Shown: piece by piece, positions 6,836 to 14,392 of the stretch
Position numbering within the stretch: position 1 is the stretch's first letter
Layout of the letters: every line of letters starts with the position of its first letter
Assembly (NCBI GenBank): GCA_012513125.1
Contig: JAAZCS010000356.1
Location: 1-20,341 of the forward strand
Direction of reading: 5' to 3'
Length of the DNA stretch: 20,341 bases
Source of the DNA: Treponema sp.
GTDB lineage: Bacteria > Spirochaetota > Spirochaetia > Treponematales > Treponemataceae
The notes under the pieces: generated by a model
What the model was told of the DNA's origin: nothing
Database searches by the model: none
What the model saw: only the letters and a program-made list of their open reading frames with translations
Made by a program: the position numbers and the translations under genes

Positions 6836-8005
6836 ATGAAATTCACTAAAAAAAATAAAATTATTTGTTTTTCGATTATTTTAGCTTTGTTTCTTGTTAT
6901 ATTATTTTTTCTAATTTTGAGTACGTTACAAAAATCAAAAACAACTAGAATCGCTTTTTATGATTTGCCAGAAAATGTTTCAAACTCCATTCAAAAAGAA
7001 ATATCTGATTTTAAGGGAAAAGATTGCAAATTTACTATTCTGGATTCTTCAAAACCCTTGCCACTAAATATATCCAAAAAGTATTCAATTTTGTTTTCGT
7101 GGAAGAATAAAACTACTGAAGAGGCTGCCACCAAAGCTGTTGAGTTTGCACCAGAAGTATATAACGTATTTCCTACAAATATTGCAAAATCTAGTAAAGT
7201 TGATGGAAAATATTTGTACATGCCGATTTTATTAGATCATTTTGAAATTTCTTATTATGAAACATTTAGAAAGAATGCAGAACTGAATTTTCCATCAAGT
7301 TTTACAAGTCTAAAGTCTTATCTTCAAGATATAAAAGAATATGCGCAAATTCCTCTAATTTGTGCTGGCAGTGATGATGAAAGTTTGTTCAGCTTTGTAA
7401 GTGTCTTTTCTGATTCTTTGTTGGGTTATGATGGATACAAGGAAATTATTGAAAATCTTTCTAAAATGAATGTTGCAAAAGATGAATTGCCAAAAAAATT
7501 AACACTTGTGCTTGATGAAATAAAAGAATTTCAAAACGAGAATTTAATTCCTCAGAATTGGACTTCTGCTCAAGAAAAAGATGTTGATACATTGATGGAA
7601 AATCATATGATTGATGCAATTTGCATGAAACTATCAATGCATCGGACAAAAAATTTGTTGTATATCTCACATTATGAGACAATGCCTTTTCCTCCCGAAG
7701 ATTTGGATATTTCACATACATTAGTTGCTCCAGAAGTTTGTGCGGTTATGTTTGAAAAAAAGAATGATGAGGCACAGATAGTAAATAATTTATTATCAAT
7801 GCAGACTCAAATAAATCTATCTGAAAACACAAAACTTGCTCCTGTTACTTCAAGGGCTCAGTCTTATGACATGCAAGCTGATGATGTGCGATATTGGGCG
7901 GCAATTTATCCTGCAGGTCCAAATCCAGATATTTTTTCGGCGGCTTTTGCATCAAAAAAAGACAAAGAAAAAATTGCTGAAAGAATTCGAAATTATCTAA
8001 AATAA
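6836..8005 (+). CDS. Membrane-anchored protein resembling ABC sugar-binding proteins
   Basis: 389 residues. A basic N-terminus is followed by one hydrophobic helix (about 9-31, 'IICFSIILALFLVILFFLIL') without a lipobox or clear cleavage site, so the protein is probably anchored in the inner membrane and faces the periplasm. The rest has the general look of a diverged extracellular solute-binding protein (family 1/8 type): 'KYLYMPILLDHFEISYYETF' is the typical hinge-region motif in which the predicted agent 'writes' a helper strand, and there is an 'ADDVRYWAAIYPAGPNPDIF' tail. No permease or ATPase gene lies beside it, so transport is not supported; it may sense or bind a ligand. The family call is tentative. 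It is monocistronic, divergent from the phosphomutase gene. Confidence 0.6.
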   Translation: MKFTKKNKIICFSIILALFLVILFFLILSTLQKSKTTRIAFYDLPENVSNSIQKEISDFKGKDCKFTILDSSKPLPLNISKKYSILFSWKNKTTEEAATKAVEFAPEVYNVFPTNIAKSSKVDGKYLYMPILLDHFEISYYETFRKNAELNFPSSFTSLKSYLQDIKEYAQIPLICAGSDDESLFSFVSVFSDSLLGYDGYKEIIENLSKMNVAKDELPKKLTLVLDEIKEFQNENLIPQNWTSAQEKDVDTLMENHMIDAICMKLSMHRTKNLLYISHYETMPFPPEDLDISHTLVAPEVCAVMFEKKNDEAQIVNNLLSMQTQINLSENTKLAPVTSRAQSYDMQADDVRYWAAIYPAGPNPDIFSAAFASKKDKEKIAERIRNYLK

Positions 8006-8039
8006 AAAAAGCGGAAGTTATTCCATAGAAATTAGCAAA

Positions 8040-9155
8040 CTATTGTTGATTGATTTTTACGCAGCCGAATGGGGTGTCTTTGTATGACTTAAAATCAGTG
8101 ATTAATTTTGCAGCTTCAGTGTTCAGTTGAGTTAATCTTTCTGATTTTTGTGTTTTCTCATTAAAAACGAGAGGATTTATATACCTTTGTTTTACTTGTA
8201 ACGATACGCAAAAGCTGTTTGGAATCGTTTGTTGAGTATGTTCGATTTTGGTCATTGTTCTAAAAGTGTGATACAACTGTTTGATTTTATTTTCTTCCGC
8301 TGAAGAATTATTGTTAGCAAAATAATTGTCTAATTTTTGTAGAATATCCTTTTCGGACCAAGACATAAAATCATCTTCATTGAGAATTTCTGCACTAACA
8401 GATTTGTTCATTATTTCACCAAGTAATTGCAGAGTTAATTTATTTTCATTCAATTGAAGAATATGACCTGTCATACAAAACTTTTTGCAGTAGTTTAATG
8501 CTATTTCTTCTGATAAAAAGCCCAATTCTGGCAAATGTGACTCATTTTGTACTACTCTAATATTTTTGTAGGTTTCTTCAATTTCTGATAAAGTCCAGCT
8601 ACCTTCTAATGCGGCTCCAGACGGGAACATGTATTCAAGGCGATCGGCACTCAATTGTGGAATCTCGTTGTCGGCAATCGGGTACAAGTGATAATCTTCA
8701 ATTTTGCTAGCTTCGATTCCGTCATTTTTTAGAAGAGACATAAGTTGTTTGTCTTGGTGAATTATTGTGGCAGTTGGAGCTTCTGTTGTTGTTTGAGTGA
8801 GTGCGTCGCCTTTCCGAAAATCTGATACATGGCTAAAAACCGGTGTTGAAATGTCATGAAAAAGCCCAGAAAGAGTTTGTTCTTTGTCGTGCGTAAAATT
8901 CCAGATTATTAATGCAACTCCAATGCTGTGGGCGAGTCGTGAATAATAGAATCGGTTTTGATAGAGATTTGTATAGTCAGTTCCGCAAAGCAAACCGATT
9001 CCCGAAAGGCGTTTCATAATTGGCAGGTCAATGTATTTTTGTATGAAGAGGGGATAATCAGCTGATAATATTCTATGATATTTTGAAATATCAAAAACAG
9101 TTTTGGGATAAATTGATAAAATTGTTTTCCAATCGAAATCAGTGTAATAATTCAT
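8040..9155 (-). CDS. HD-domain metal-dependent phosphohydrolase
   Basis: 371-residue soluble protein. The HD signature is spread as in SAMHD1/YdhJ-like enzymes: 'YSRLAHSIGVA' (His76), 'GLFHDISTPVFSH' (His100, Asp101, plus His109) and a later Asp in 'LSADRLEYMF' (about 170). These residues would hold one or two metal ions and hydrolyse a phosphate ester, for example a dNTP or another nucleotide; the substrate is not predictable. The C-terminal half is helical and poorly conserved. Its ATG directly follows the TAA of the MscS gene (TAAATG), with GAGAAG just upstream as SD inside that gene, so the two are coupled. It is the last gene of the nth-mscS-HD run. Confidence 0.8.
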   Translation of the reverse strand: MNYYTDFDWKTILSIYPKTVFDISKYHRILSADYPLFIQKYIDLPIMKRLSGIGLLCGTDYTNLYQNRFYYSRLAHSIGVALIIWNFTHDKEQTLSGLFHDISTPVFSHVSDFRKGDALTQTTTEAPTATIIHQDKQLMSLLKNDGIEASKIEDYHLYPIADNEIPQLSADRLEYMFPSGAALEGSWTLSEIEETYKNIRVVQNESHLPELGFLSEEIALNYCKKFCMTGHILQLNENKLTLQLLGEIMNKSVSAEILNEDDFMSWSEKDILQKLDNYFANNNSSAEENKIKQLYHTFRTMTKIEHTQQTIPNSFCVSLQVKQRYINPLVFNEKTQKSERLTQLNTEAAKLITDFKSYKDTPFGCVKINQQ

Positions 9156-10019
9156 TTACTTCTCTAAAATTTTTACATCCAATTTGTTGAATGGAATTTC
9201 AACTTTTGCATCGTCAAGAACTTTTTTAATTGCACAAAAGATTTCATTCTTTGCTTTTATAAAATTTTTTGGCTCAAACCAGACTGCAACTGTAATATCA
9301 ATTCCGCTATTGTTAAAACATTCAAACCAAGCTGCGGGTTCTGGGGTTGTTAGAACGGATGGACATAATGAGGGCGCTTGTAATAAAACGTCAATTATTT
9401 TATCCATTGGTGTATCATAACTTACAGAAACTGTAAGCGTTAATCGTCTTTGATTATGATAAGAATTATTAATTAGATTATTGTTGATGATTGAAGAATT
9501 TGGAATTCTGACCATCTGATTATCGTATGTATGAACTGTAACTGAAAGTAGGTTTACTGAATCTACAATTCCAGTGATTCCATTGATTGTAATTGCGTCT
9601 CCAATTTTCAGTGAGCCTTCTGTTAAAACGAAAATTCCACTAATAAGGTTGCTTACTGATGTTTGTGCCGCAAAACCTAATGCAACACCGACGACTCCGG
9701 CAGCTCCTAATAAAGCAGATAGTTTTACTCCGAAAAGGCTTAAAACATACATAGAAACAATTATATAAAAACAGTATTTCAAAAACTTTTGGATAATTGT
9801 ACCACGTTGAACATTATTTTTTAGTGAAGGAAGTTTGTTCATTGCGTGAAGTAAAAATTTGTACAAAATAAAAAGAAAAAATAATACAACTATTGCACCA
9901 ATAAATTTAAAGAGATTTTCCCAAGTCAGAAAAGACTGAAGCCAAACAAAAAAGGTGTTTGTTTGTTCTTGAATTGTATTTGTAGCTATTTCTGTAATAT
10001 TTTCAATAGTATCTTCCAT
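9156..10019 (-). CDS. MscS-family small-conductance mechanosensitive channel
   Basis: 287 residues, the size of E. coli MscS. It has three membrane helices: TM1 about 37-58 ('FIGAIVVLFFLFILYKFLL'), TM2 about 80-98, and the pore helix TM3 with the Gly/Ala pattern 'ALLGAAGVVGVALGFAAQ' leading to 'SNLISGIFVL'. The beta domain follows ('IGDAITINGITGIVDSVNLL', 'VRIPNSSI'), then an alpha-beta C-terminal domain. The protein opens under membrane tension and releases solutes during hypo-osmotic shock. A good SD (AAGGAG, about 6-10 nt before ATG 10019) supports the start. It lies 39 nt after nth and its stop touches the HD gene start. Confidence 0.92.
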   Translation of the reverse strand: MEDTIENITEIATNTIQEQTNTFFVWLQSFLTWENLFKFIGAIVVLFFLFILYKFLLHAMNKLPSLKNNVQRGTIIQKFLKYCFYIIVSMYVLSLFGVKLSALLGAAGVVGVALGFAAQTSVSNLISGIFVLTEGSLKIGDAITINGITGIVDSVNLLSVTVHTYDNQMVRIPNSSIINNNLINNSYHNQRRLTLTVSVSYDTPMDKIIDVLLQAPSLCPSVLTTPEPAAWFECFNNSGIDITVAVWFEPKNFIKAKNEIFCAIKKVLDDAKVEIPFNKLDVKILEK

Positions 10020-10058
10020 AATGAAACTCCTTGATAATTAATAATAGATAATTCCATT

Positions 10059-10700
10059 TTATTCCATAGTGTTGTTTCTTTTGCATAAGTCATTTATCAA
10101 GCAATTATCACATTTTGGGTTTCGGGCAGTGCAGATATATCGTCCATGTAGTAAAAGCCAATGATGTGCGTTTTGCATAAAAACAGGAGGAATTCTTTGT
10201 AAAAGGCTTTCTTCAACTTGTTGAGGGGTTGAACCATTTGCAAATCCAATTTTTGGGCAAATTCGTAATAAATGCGTATCGACTGGCATCGTATTTTGAT
10301 GAAAAATCACATTTAAAACTACATTTGCGGTTTTTCTGCCAACACCAGGCAGCGTCATCAATTCTTCTCTGGAAGACGGAATGATGCTATCAAAATCTGT
10401 AATCAATTTTTTACTTAGCAAAATGATATGTGATGCTTTTGTTCTAAACAGTCCAATTGATTTAATGTATGAAATTAGTTTTTCTTCGCCTAAATTAATC
10501 ATTTTTTCTGGTGAATCAACTATTTCAAAAAGAGGTTTTGTTGCTTTGTTCACACTTTTATCAGTTGCTTGTGCAGAAAGGACAACAGCAACAAGTAAAG
10601 TATATGGATTTACATATTCCAATTCTGATTTAGGGTTAGGATTTTCTTTTTGGAATCTTTTGAACGCTTCATTCATTTCATCCGTAGAAAGTAGAATCAT
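10059..10700 (-). CDS. nth: Endonuclease III, DNA glycosylase/AP lyase
   Basis: Base-excision repair enzyme that removes oxidised pyrimidines and nicks AP sites. In 213 residues it shows 'LLSAQATD'-type helix ('VLSAQATDKSVNKAT', 40-54), the helix-hairpin-helix 'LPGVGRKTANVVL' with catalytic Lys123, catalytic Asp141 in 'VDTHLLR', 'HHWLLLHGR', and the [4Fe-4S] cysteines 190, 197, 200, 206 (C-x6-C-x2-C-x5-C). Length and all key residues match E. coli Nth. The ATG at 10700 has no SD, but a TGA-TATAGT box lies 8 nt upstream. It sits just behind the metK terminator and heads the nth-mscS-HD run. Confidence 0.95.
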   Translation of the reverse strand: MILLSTDEMNEAFKRFQKENPNPKSELEYVNPYTLLVAVVLSAQATDKSVNKATKPLFEIVDSPEKMINLGEEKLISYIKSIGLFRTKASHIILLSKKLITDFDSIIPSSREELMTLPGVGRKTANVVLNVIFHQNTMPVDTHLLRICPKIGFANGSTPQQVEESLLQRIPPVFMQNAHHWLLLHGRYICTARNPKCDNCLINDLCKRNNTME

Positions 10701-10708
10701 GATAATTT

Positions 10709-10717
10709 ACTATATCA
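10709..10717 (-). promoter_or_regulatory. Extended -10 promoter of nth
   Basis: Minus strand TGA-TATAGT (10717-10709), 8 nt before ATG 10700, starting inside the U-tract end of the metK terminator. There is no SD, so transcripts may be leaderless or carry 1-2 nt. Confidence 0.4.
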
Positions 10718-10750
10718 AAAAAAAACGAGCGACTCAAATAGTGTCGCTCG
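10717..10750 (-). terminator. Rho-independent terminator of metK
   Basis: CGAGCGAC (10726-10733) and GTCGCTCG (10743-10750) form a perfect 8-bp GC-rich stem with a 9-nt loop. On the minus strand the stem is followed by nine T (A9 at 10717-10725). It lies 25 bp after the metK stop. Confidence 0.9.
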
Positions 10751-10774
10751 TTCTCAAGATTTTATTAATCTCTT

Positions 10775-11983
10775 TTATTTTACTAATTTTTTAAGTTCAT
10801 CAACTTTGTCTAATTTTTCCCAAGGGAATTCATCACGACCAAAATGACCATAAGAAGCAGTTTTCTGATAGATTGGGCGTTTTAAGTTTAGTGTTTTTAC
10901 AATTCCTGAAGGAGTGCAATCAAAGACTTTTTTTACAGCTTCAACTATCTTTTCTTGAGGAACTTTTTCTGTGCCAAAAGTGTCAATCATAATTGAAACA
11001 GGGAAAGGAACTCCAATTGCATATGCTAATTCAACTTCGGCTCTTTCAGAAAGATTTGCAGCTACAATATTTTTTGCAATGTATCTTGCCATGTAGGCCG
11101 CTGAACGGTCAACTTTTGATGGGTCTTTTCCACTGAAAGCTCCGCCTCCGTGGCGTCCCATTCCACCATATGTATCAACAATGATTTTTCTTCCTGTTAA
11201 TCCAGAATCTCCATCCGGTCCGCCTGTTACAAAGCGACCAGTTGGATTTATGTAGTATTTTGTGTTTTTATCAAGAAGTCCTGTTGGTTCTAATACTGGC
11301 TTAACTATCTGATTGATAATTGTGTTTTTAATTTCATCGTATGAAACTTCTGGATTGTGTTGATGAGAAATAACAACAGTATCAATTCTTACTGGTTTGT
11401 AGCCATCATATTCAATTGTAACTTGAGATTTTGCATCAGGTCTAAGCCATTTGATTTTTCCGCTTTTTCTGAGTTCTGTAGCTTTGATTAACAATTTGTG
11501 TGAAAAAATTATTGGGGCTGGCATAAATTCTGGAGTTTCATTGCAAGCAAATCCAAACATCATTCCCTGGTCTCCAGCTCCTTGTAAGCCTTCATATTCA
11601 TCAAGACCTTTTCCAACAACACCTTGGTTAATGTCAGCAGATTGAGCATGAAGTTTGTCAATAAACTCCATTTTGTTTCCATCAAGACCATAATCATCAG
11701 AAGTGTAACCGATGTCGCAAGCTGTTTTACGTGCAATTTTTTCAACACCCTTTTTGAATTGATTCAAATCGATGTTTTTATCTTGAAAACCAATTTCTCC
11801 TCCAACAAGAAGAAAATTTGTTGTTGCAAATGTTTCGCAAGCAACATGAGCGTTAGGGTCTAGTTTTAAACAATGATCAAGAACTGCGTCAGATACTTGA
11901 TCGCAAAGTTTATCAGGATGACCTTCGCCAACTGATTCAGATGTAAATAAATATGATTTTTTGTTAGATAAGATAGTGTCCAT
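10775..11983 (-). CDS. metK: S-adenosylmethionine synthetase
   Basis: Makes SAM from methionine and ATP, releasing phosphate and diphosphate; a cytosolic tetramer. In 402 residues it carries the methionine/ATP-binding '[15 protein letters not shown]' (15-29, His22), '[12 protein letters not shown]' (135-146), '[12 protein letters not shown]', the P-loop-like '[19 protein letters not shown]', and the C-terminal 'YGHFGR'. Start 11983 is chosen because AGGAGT lies 7 nt before it; an in-frame ATG at 12004 would place that SD inside the coding region. A promoter at 12089-12117 and a folded leader of about 100 nt precede it, and a strong terminator follows. It also supplies the cofactor that the nearby GCGC methyltransferase would need, although the two are not linked in expression. 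Confidence 0.97.
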   Translation of the reverse strand: MDTILSNKKSYLFTSESVGEGHPDKLCDQVSDAVLDHCLKLDPNAHVACETFATTNFLLVGGEIGFQDKNIDLNQFKKGVEKIARKTACDIGYTSDDYGLDGNKMEFIDKLHAQSADINQGVVGKGLDEYEGLQGAGDQGMMFGFACNETPEFMPAPIIFSHKLLIKATELRKSGKIKWLRPDAKSQVTIEYDGYKPVRIDTVVISHQHNPEVSYDEIKNTIINQIVKPVLEPTGLLDKNTKYYINPTGRFVTGGPDGDSGLTGRKIIVDTYGGMGRHGGGAFSGKDPSKVDRSAAYMARYIAKNIVAANLSERAEVELAYAIGVPFPVSIMIDTFGTEKVPQEKIVEAVKKVFDCTPSGIVKTLNLKRPIYQKTASYGHFGRDEFPWEKLDKVDELKKLVK

Positions 11984-12082
11984 TTTGGAACTCCTATTTA
12001 GCATGATTTATTACTTCATACGAAGTAACTTCCGTCCTGCAATTTGGATAACTCGACGGAATAGAATAGTAAAACTACTTAT
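11984..12082 (-). promoter_or_regulatory. Structured metK leader with two hairpins
   Basis: Between the predicted start point (about 12082) and the metK ATG lie two inverted repeats. TTCCGTC/GACGGAA (12030-12036 with 12055-12061) makes a 7-bp stem with an 18-nt loop. TTACTTC/GAAGTAA (12011-12017 with 12022-12028) makes a perfect 7-bp stem with a 4-nt loop. The SD AGGAG follows. Neither hairpin has a U-tract, so attenuation at the SD or a protein operator is more likely than termination. It does not match any SAM riboswitch class that I can recall by eye. Confidence 0.5.
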
Positions 12083-12088
12083 AAATTA

Positions 12089-12117
12089 AATATAGTGATT
12101 TGTTGATGTATTGTAAA
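12089..12117 (-). promoter_or_regulatory. Promoter of metK
   Basis: Minus strand TTTACA (12117-12112), 17-nt spacer, TATATT (12094-12089); each hexamer is one base off consensus. Its -35 overlaps the -35 of the divergent promoter at 12111-12116. Confidence 0.6.
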
Positions 12118-12139
12118 GTTATTTGTTTTAATATATAAT
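12111..12139 (+). promoter_or_regulatory. Promoter of the CBM48 gene
   Basis: TTGTAA (12111-12116), 17-nt spacer, perfect TATAAT (12134-12139). The predicted start near 12146 gives a leader of about 50 nt with AGTTAT/ATAACT arms before the SD AAGGAG. Confidence 0.6.
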
Positions 12140-12196
12140 TAGCATATTCAGAGTTATGTGAATGTAAGTTTTGATAACTTGCAAGGAGTGTGATTT

Positions 12197-12517
12197 ATGT
12201 CCTTAAAAAAAACTTTTTCAAAAGAAAAAAATAAATGTGTAGTAACTTTTACAGTTTCTGCTGAAGCTGCTCACGGAGCTAAAAAAGTAAATATAGCTGG
12301 TGATTTTAATAGCTGGAGTAGTACAGATACTCCATTAAAAGCTGATAAGAGTGGCAATTTTTCAATTAAGTTAGAACTTGATGTTGATAAAGAATATCAA
12401 TTCCGTTATTTGTTAGACGGCACAACTTGGGAAAATGATTGGAAAGCTGATAAATATACTCCAGCACCATATTCAAATGCAGATAATTCTGTTGTTGTAA
12501 CAAGAAAGAATATATAA
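12197..12517 (+). CDS. Stand-alone CBM48 / AMPK-type glycogen-binding domain protein
   Basis: 106 residues that consist of little more than one E-set carbohydrate-binding domain: 'KKVNIAGDFNSWS' (about 30-42), 'PLKADKSGNFSIKLELD', 'KEYQFRYLLDG' and 'WENDWKADKY'. These are the hallmark strands of the isoamylase N-terminal/glycogen-binding family, including the Trp residues that stack on glucan. There is no catalytic domain and no signal peptide, so it is expected to bind glycogen or starch-like glucans in the cytosol. It may act as a targeting or regulatory subunit. It has a good promoter, SD AAGGAG 9 nt before the ATG, and a strong terminator, so it is a monocistronic and probably well expressed gene. 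The function beyond binding is unknown. Confidence 0.85.
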   Translation: MSLKKTFSKEKNKCVVTFTVSAEAAHGAKKVNIAGDFNSWSSTDTPLKADKSGNFSIKLELDVDKEYQFRYLLDGTTWENDWKADKYTPAPYSNADNSVVVTRKNI

Positions 12518-12522
12518 TAAAT

Positions 12523-12558
12523 AAAAAACGGGCTAATTAATAAATTAGCCCGTTTTTT
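12523..12558. terminator. Bidirectional rho-independent terminator
   Basis: ACGGGCTAATT (12528-12538) and AATTAGCCCGT (12543-12553) form a perfect 11-bp stem with an AATA loop, flanked by A-run and T6. It serves the CBM48 gene (+) and the acyl-CoA synthetase gene (-), whose stop is at 12561. Confidence 0.92.
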
Positions 12559-12560
12559 AT

Positions 12561-14315
12561 TTATTTATTGTAATTTCGTTTAATTTTTTGTGAAGTAGTC
12601 ATTTCCAAAGGCTTGTCTAATATTTTAATCCGAGAAATTTGGGAATAAGGTTGAAATGATTTGTTAACTTTGTTTACAATTTCTTGAATTTCATCGAGAA
12701 CTTCATCATTTGTAAAATTATTTCGCTCAATCTTTAATCTTTTGTATAATTCGTCACTTGGATAAATTAGTGCTTCTATAGCTTCGGATTTAGTTTCTTC
12801 ATTATCAATATAGCTTTGAACAACTATCTGTTGAATTGAATCAAAATACAATTGGAAAGAATCTTCAATTTCTTCTGGATAAACATTTTTTCCACCGCTT
12901 GTAACAATCACATTTTTAGCTCGTCCGCACAGCATGATATATCTGTCTTTGTCCATCCATCCAAGGTCGCCTGTTTTTAAAAAGCCGTCATCAGTGAACA
13001 TTGCTTTAGTTTCTTCTGGCATATTATAGTAACCTTGCATAACCATCGGACCTTTAATTGCAATTTCGCCAATTCCGAATCCTTTTTTTGATAAAAGTGG
13101 ATTCTTATTGATGATTTTAACTTCTTCATAAGGATAAAAATCTTTTCCGACGCTTTGTATTTTGAATTTATCAACTGGGTTTAGTGCAATAATTGGTGAT
13201 GTTTCTGTTAGACCGTAACCTTGGATAAAATCAATTCCCATTGCATTATATTGCTTGAAAACACTTGTTGCTAAAGGTCCGCCACCACAAATGGCAACAC
13301 GTAATGTATAAATATTTGCTTGCTGTAGAACTTGTTTGAATAATTTTTTTCCAATGTTTTTTCCAGTAATTTTCTTTATTAAGAATGAAATGTTGCTCAG
13401 TAATTGTAAAAGAATAGAGATAACTGGACCTTTTGATTTTATCCCTTTGTTAATTCCTGATAAAAGCTTGTTGTATAAAAGAGGAACGCCTAGCATTACA
13501 GTTATTTGACCTTCTTTTAATTCTTTCATCAATTTAGAAACTGCCATGCTTTTTCCGAAAACTATTGATGCTCCAGTTTCAAAAGGGTTTATAAAAGCTG
13601 CCTGCATTGTATAAGCATGATGGATAGGTAAAAGTGCATAGAAAACATCTGTTGAATAATGGTTGAAGTTTTGTTGTGCAATGTAGCCGTCACTGATTAA
13701 GTTTTTATGAGAAAGCATTACTCCTTTTGCGTTTCCGGTTGTTCCTGATGTAAAAAGAATTGCAGCTGTATCATTTTCATTTGCATCTGAAGTGAATGTC
13801 TCTTTATTTTTTGGCATTAAGTTAAAAACATAATCTTTGCTTTCTGGATTGTTTATAGACAAAGTTTTTATGCTTTTAAAATTTGAATTAAAAGTTTGTT
13901 TCTTTTCGTCATCACAAAAAATGAATTTAGGATCAGATTTTGAAACAAGATTAATTATTTCGTTTTCATGAAGTCCATTATCTAGTGGAATGATAATTCC
14001 ATTTGCATATAAAACTGATAAATAGACTGTAGCCCATTCTGGTGAGTTTTTACCAGTAACAATTACATGTTCGCCCTTTTTTAAGCCATTTTCACAAAGC
14101 CATTTTGCAATGTTTTGAACTTTGGAATAAACATCAGAATAAGTAAAAATACGTTTTGAATCAGAAGGACCACTAAAATCTACAAAAAAAGGACGTTCTG
14201 GATATCTTTTTGATTGTATATTCAATAGTTCTGCAAAAGTTGGCCATTCTCCCTTAAAATCTTTGCCTCTAAACTCCTGTAAAAAATCCCATGGTAATGT
14301 TTGTTTCTTAGTCAT
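12561..14315 (-). CDS. Long-chain acyl-CoA synthetase (AMP-forming)
   Basis: Activates a fatty acid to acyl-AMP and then acyl-CoA, usually at the inner membrane surface. The 584 residues (from ATG 14315) carry the AMP-binding P-loop 'FTSGTTGNAKGVMLSH' (188-203), 'GYGLTETSP' (366-374), 'KTGDLGWMD' (447-455), the hinge 'GRAKNVIVTSGGKNVYPEEI', and the C-terminal Lys of 'TSQKIKR' (Lys577). The insert with amphipathic helices around 290-330 is typical of bacterial long-chain FadD-like ligases. An earlier ATG at 14348 would add 11 residues ('MLEYWLRYLFN') and neither start has a good SD; 14315 fits the usual N-terminus. The gene is alone and ends at the shared terminator. Substrate chain length is not readable. 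In a spirochaete it likely recycles host or membrane fatty acids. Confidence 0.9.
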   Translation of the reverse strand: MTKKQTLPWDFLQEFRGKDFKGEWPTFAELLNIQSKRYPERPFFVDFSGPSDSKRIFTYSDVYSKVQNIAKWLCENGLKKGEHVIVTGKNSPEWATVYLSVLYANGIIIPLDNGLHENEIINLVSKSDPKFIFCDDEKKQTFNSNFKSIKTLSINNPESKDYVFNLMPKNKETFTSDANENDTAAILFTSGTTGNAKGVMLSHKNLISDGYIAQQNFNHYSTDVFYALLPIHHAYTMQAAFINPFETGASIVFGKSMAVSKLMKELKEGQITVMLGVPLLYNKLLSGINKGIKSKGPVISILLQLLSNISFLIKKITGKNIGKKLFKQVLQQANIYTLRVAICGGGPLATSVFKQYNAMGIDFIQGYGLTETSPIIALNPVDKFKIQSVGKDFYPYEEVKIINKNPLLSKKGFGIGEIAIKGPMVMQGYYNMPEETKAMFTDDGFLKTGDLGWMDKDRYIMLCGRAKNVIVTSGGKNVYPEEIEDSFQLYFDSIQQIVVQSYIDNEETKSEAIEALIYPSDELYKRLKIERNNFTNDEVLDEIQEIVNKVNKSFQPYSQISRIKILDKPLEMTTSQKIKRNYNK

Positions 14316-14392
14316 ATTGAATAAATACCTCAACCAATATTCTAACATGGATTTAAAAATATAGAGTGTTAAAAAGAGAAAAATATTTTATA

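Noticed and set aside
8006..8039. Terminator between the solute-binding-like gene and the HD gene
   Set aside because: A7 is followed by no GC-rich inverted repeat; no stem could be drawn.
11984..12004. Longer start (ATG 12004) for metK
   Set aside because: It would put the SD AGGAGT inside the coding region; ATG 11983 has ideal spacing.
11984..12082. SAM-I (S-box) riboswitch before metK
   Set aside because: The leader is too short and lacks the kink-turn and terminator layout; only two simple stems are present.
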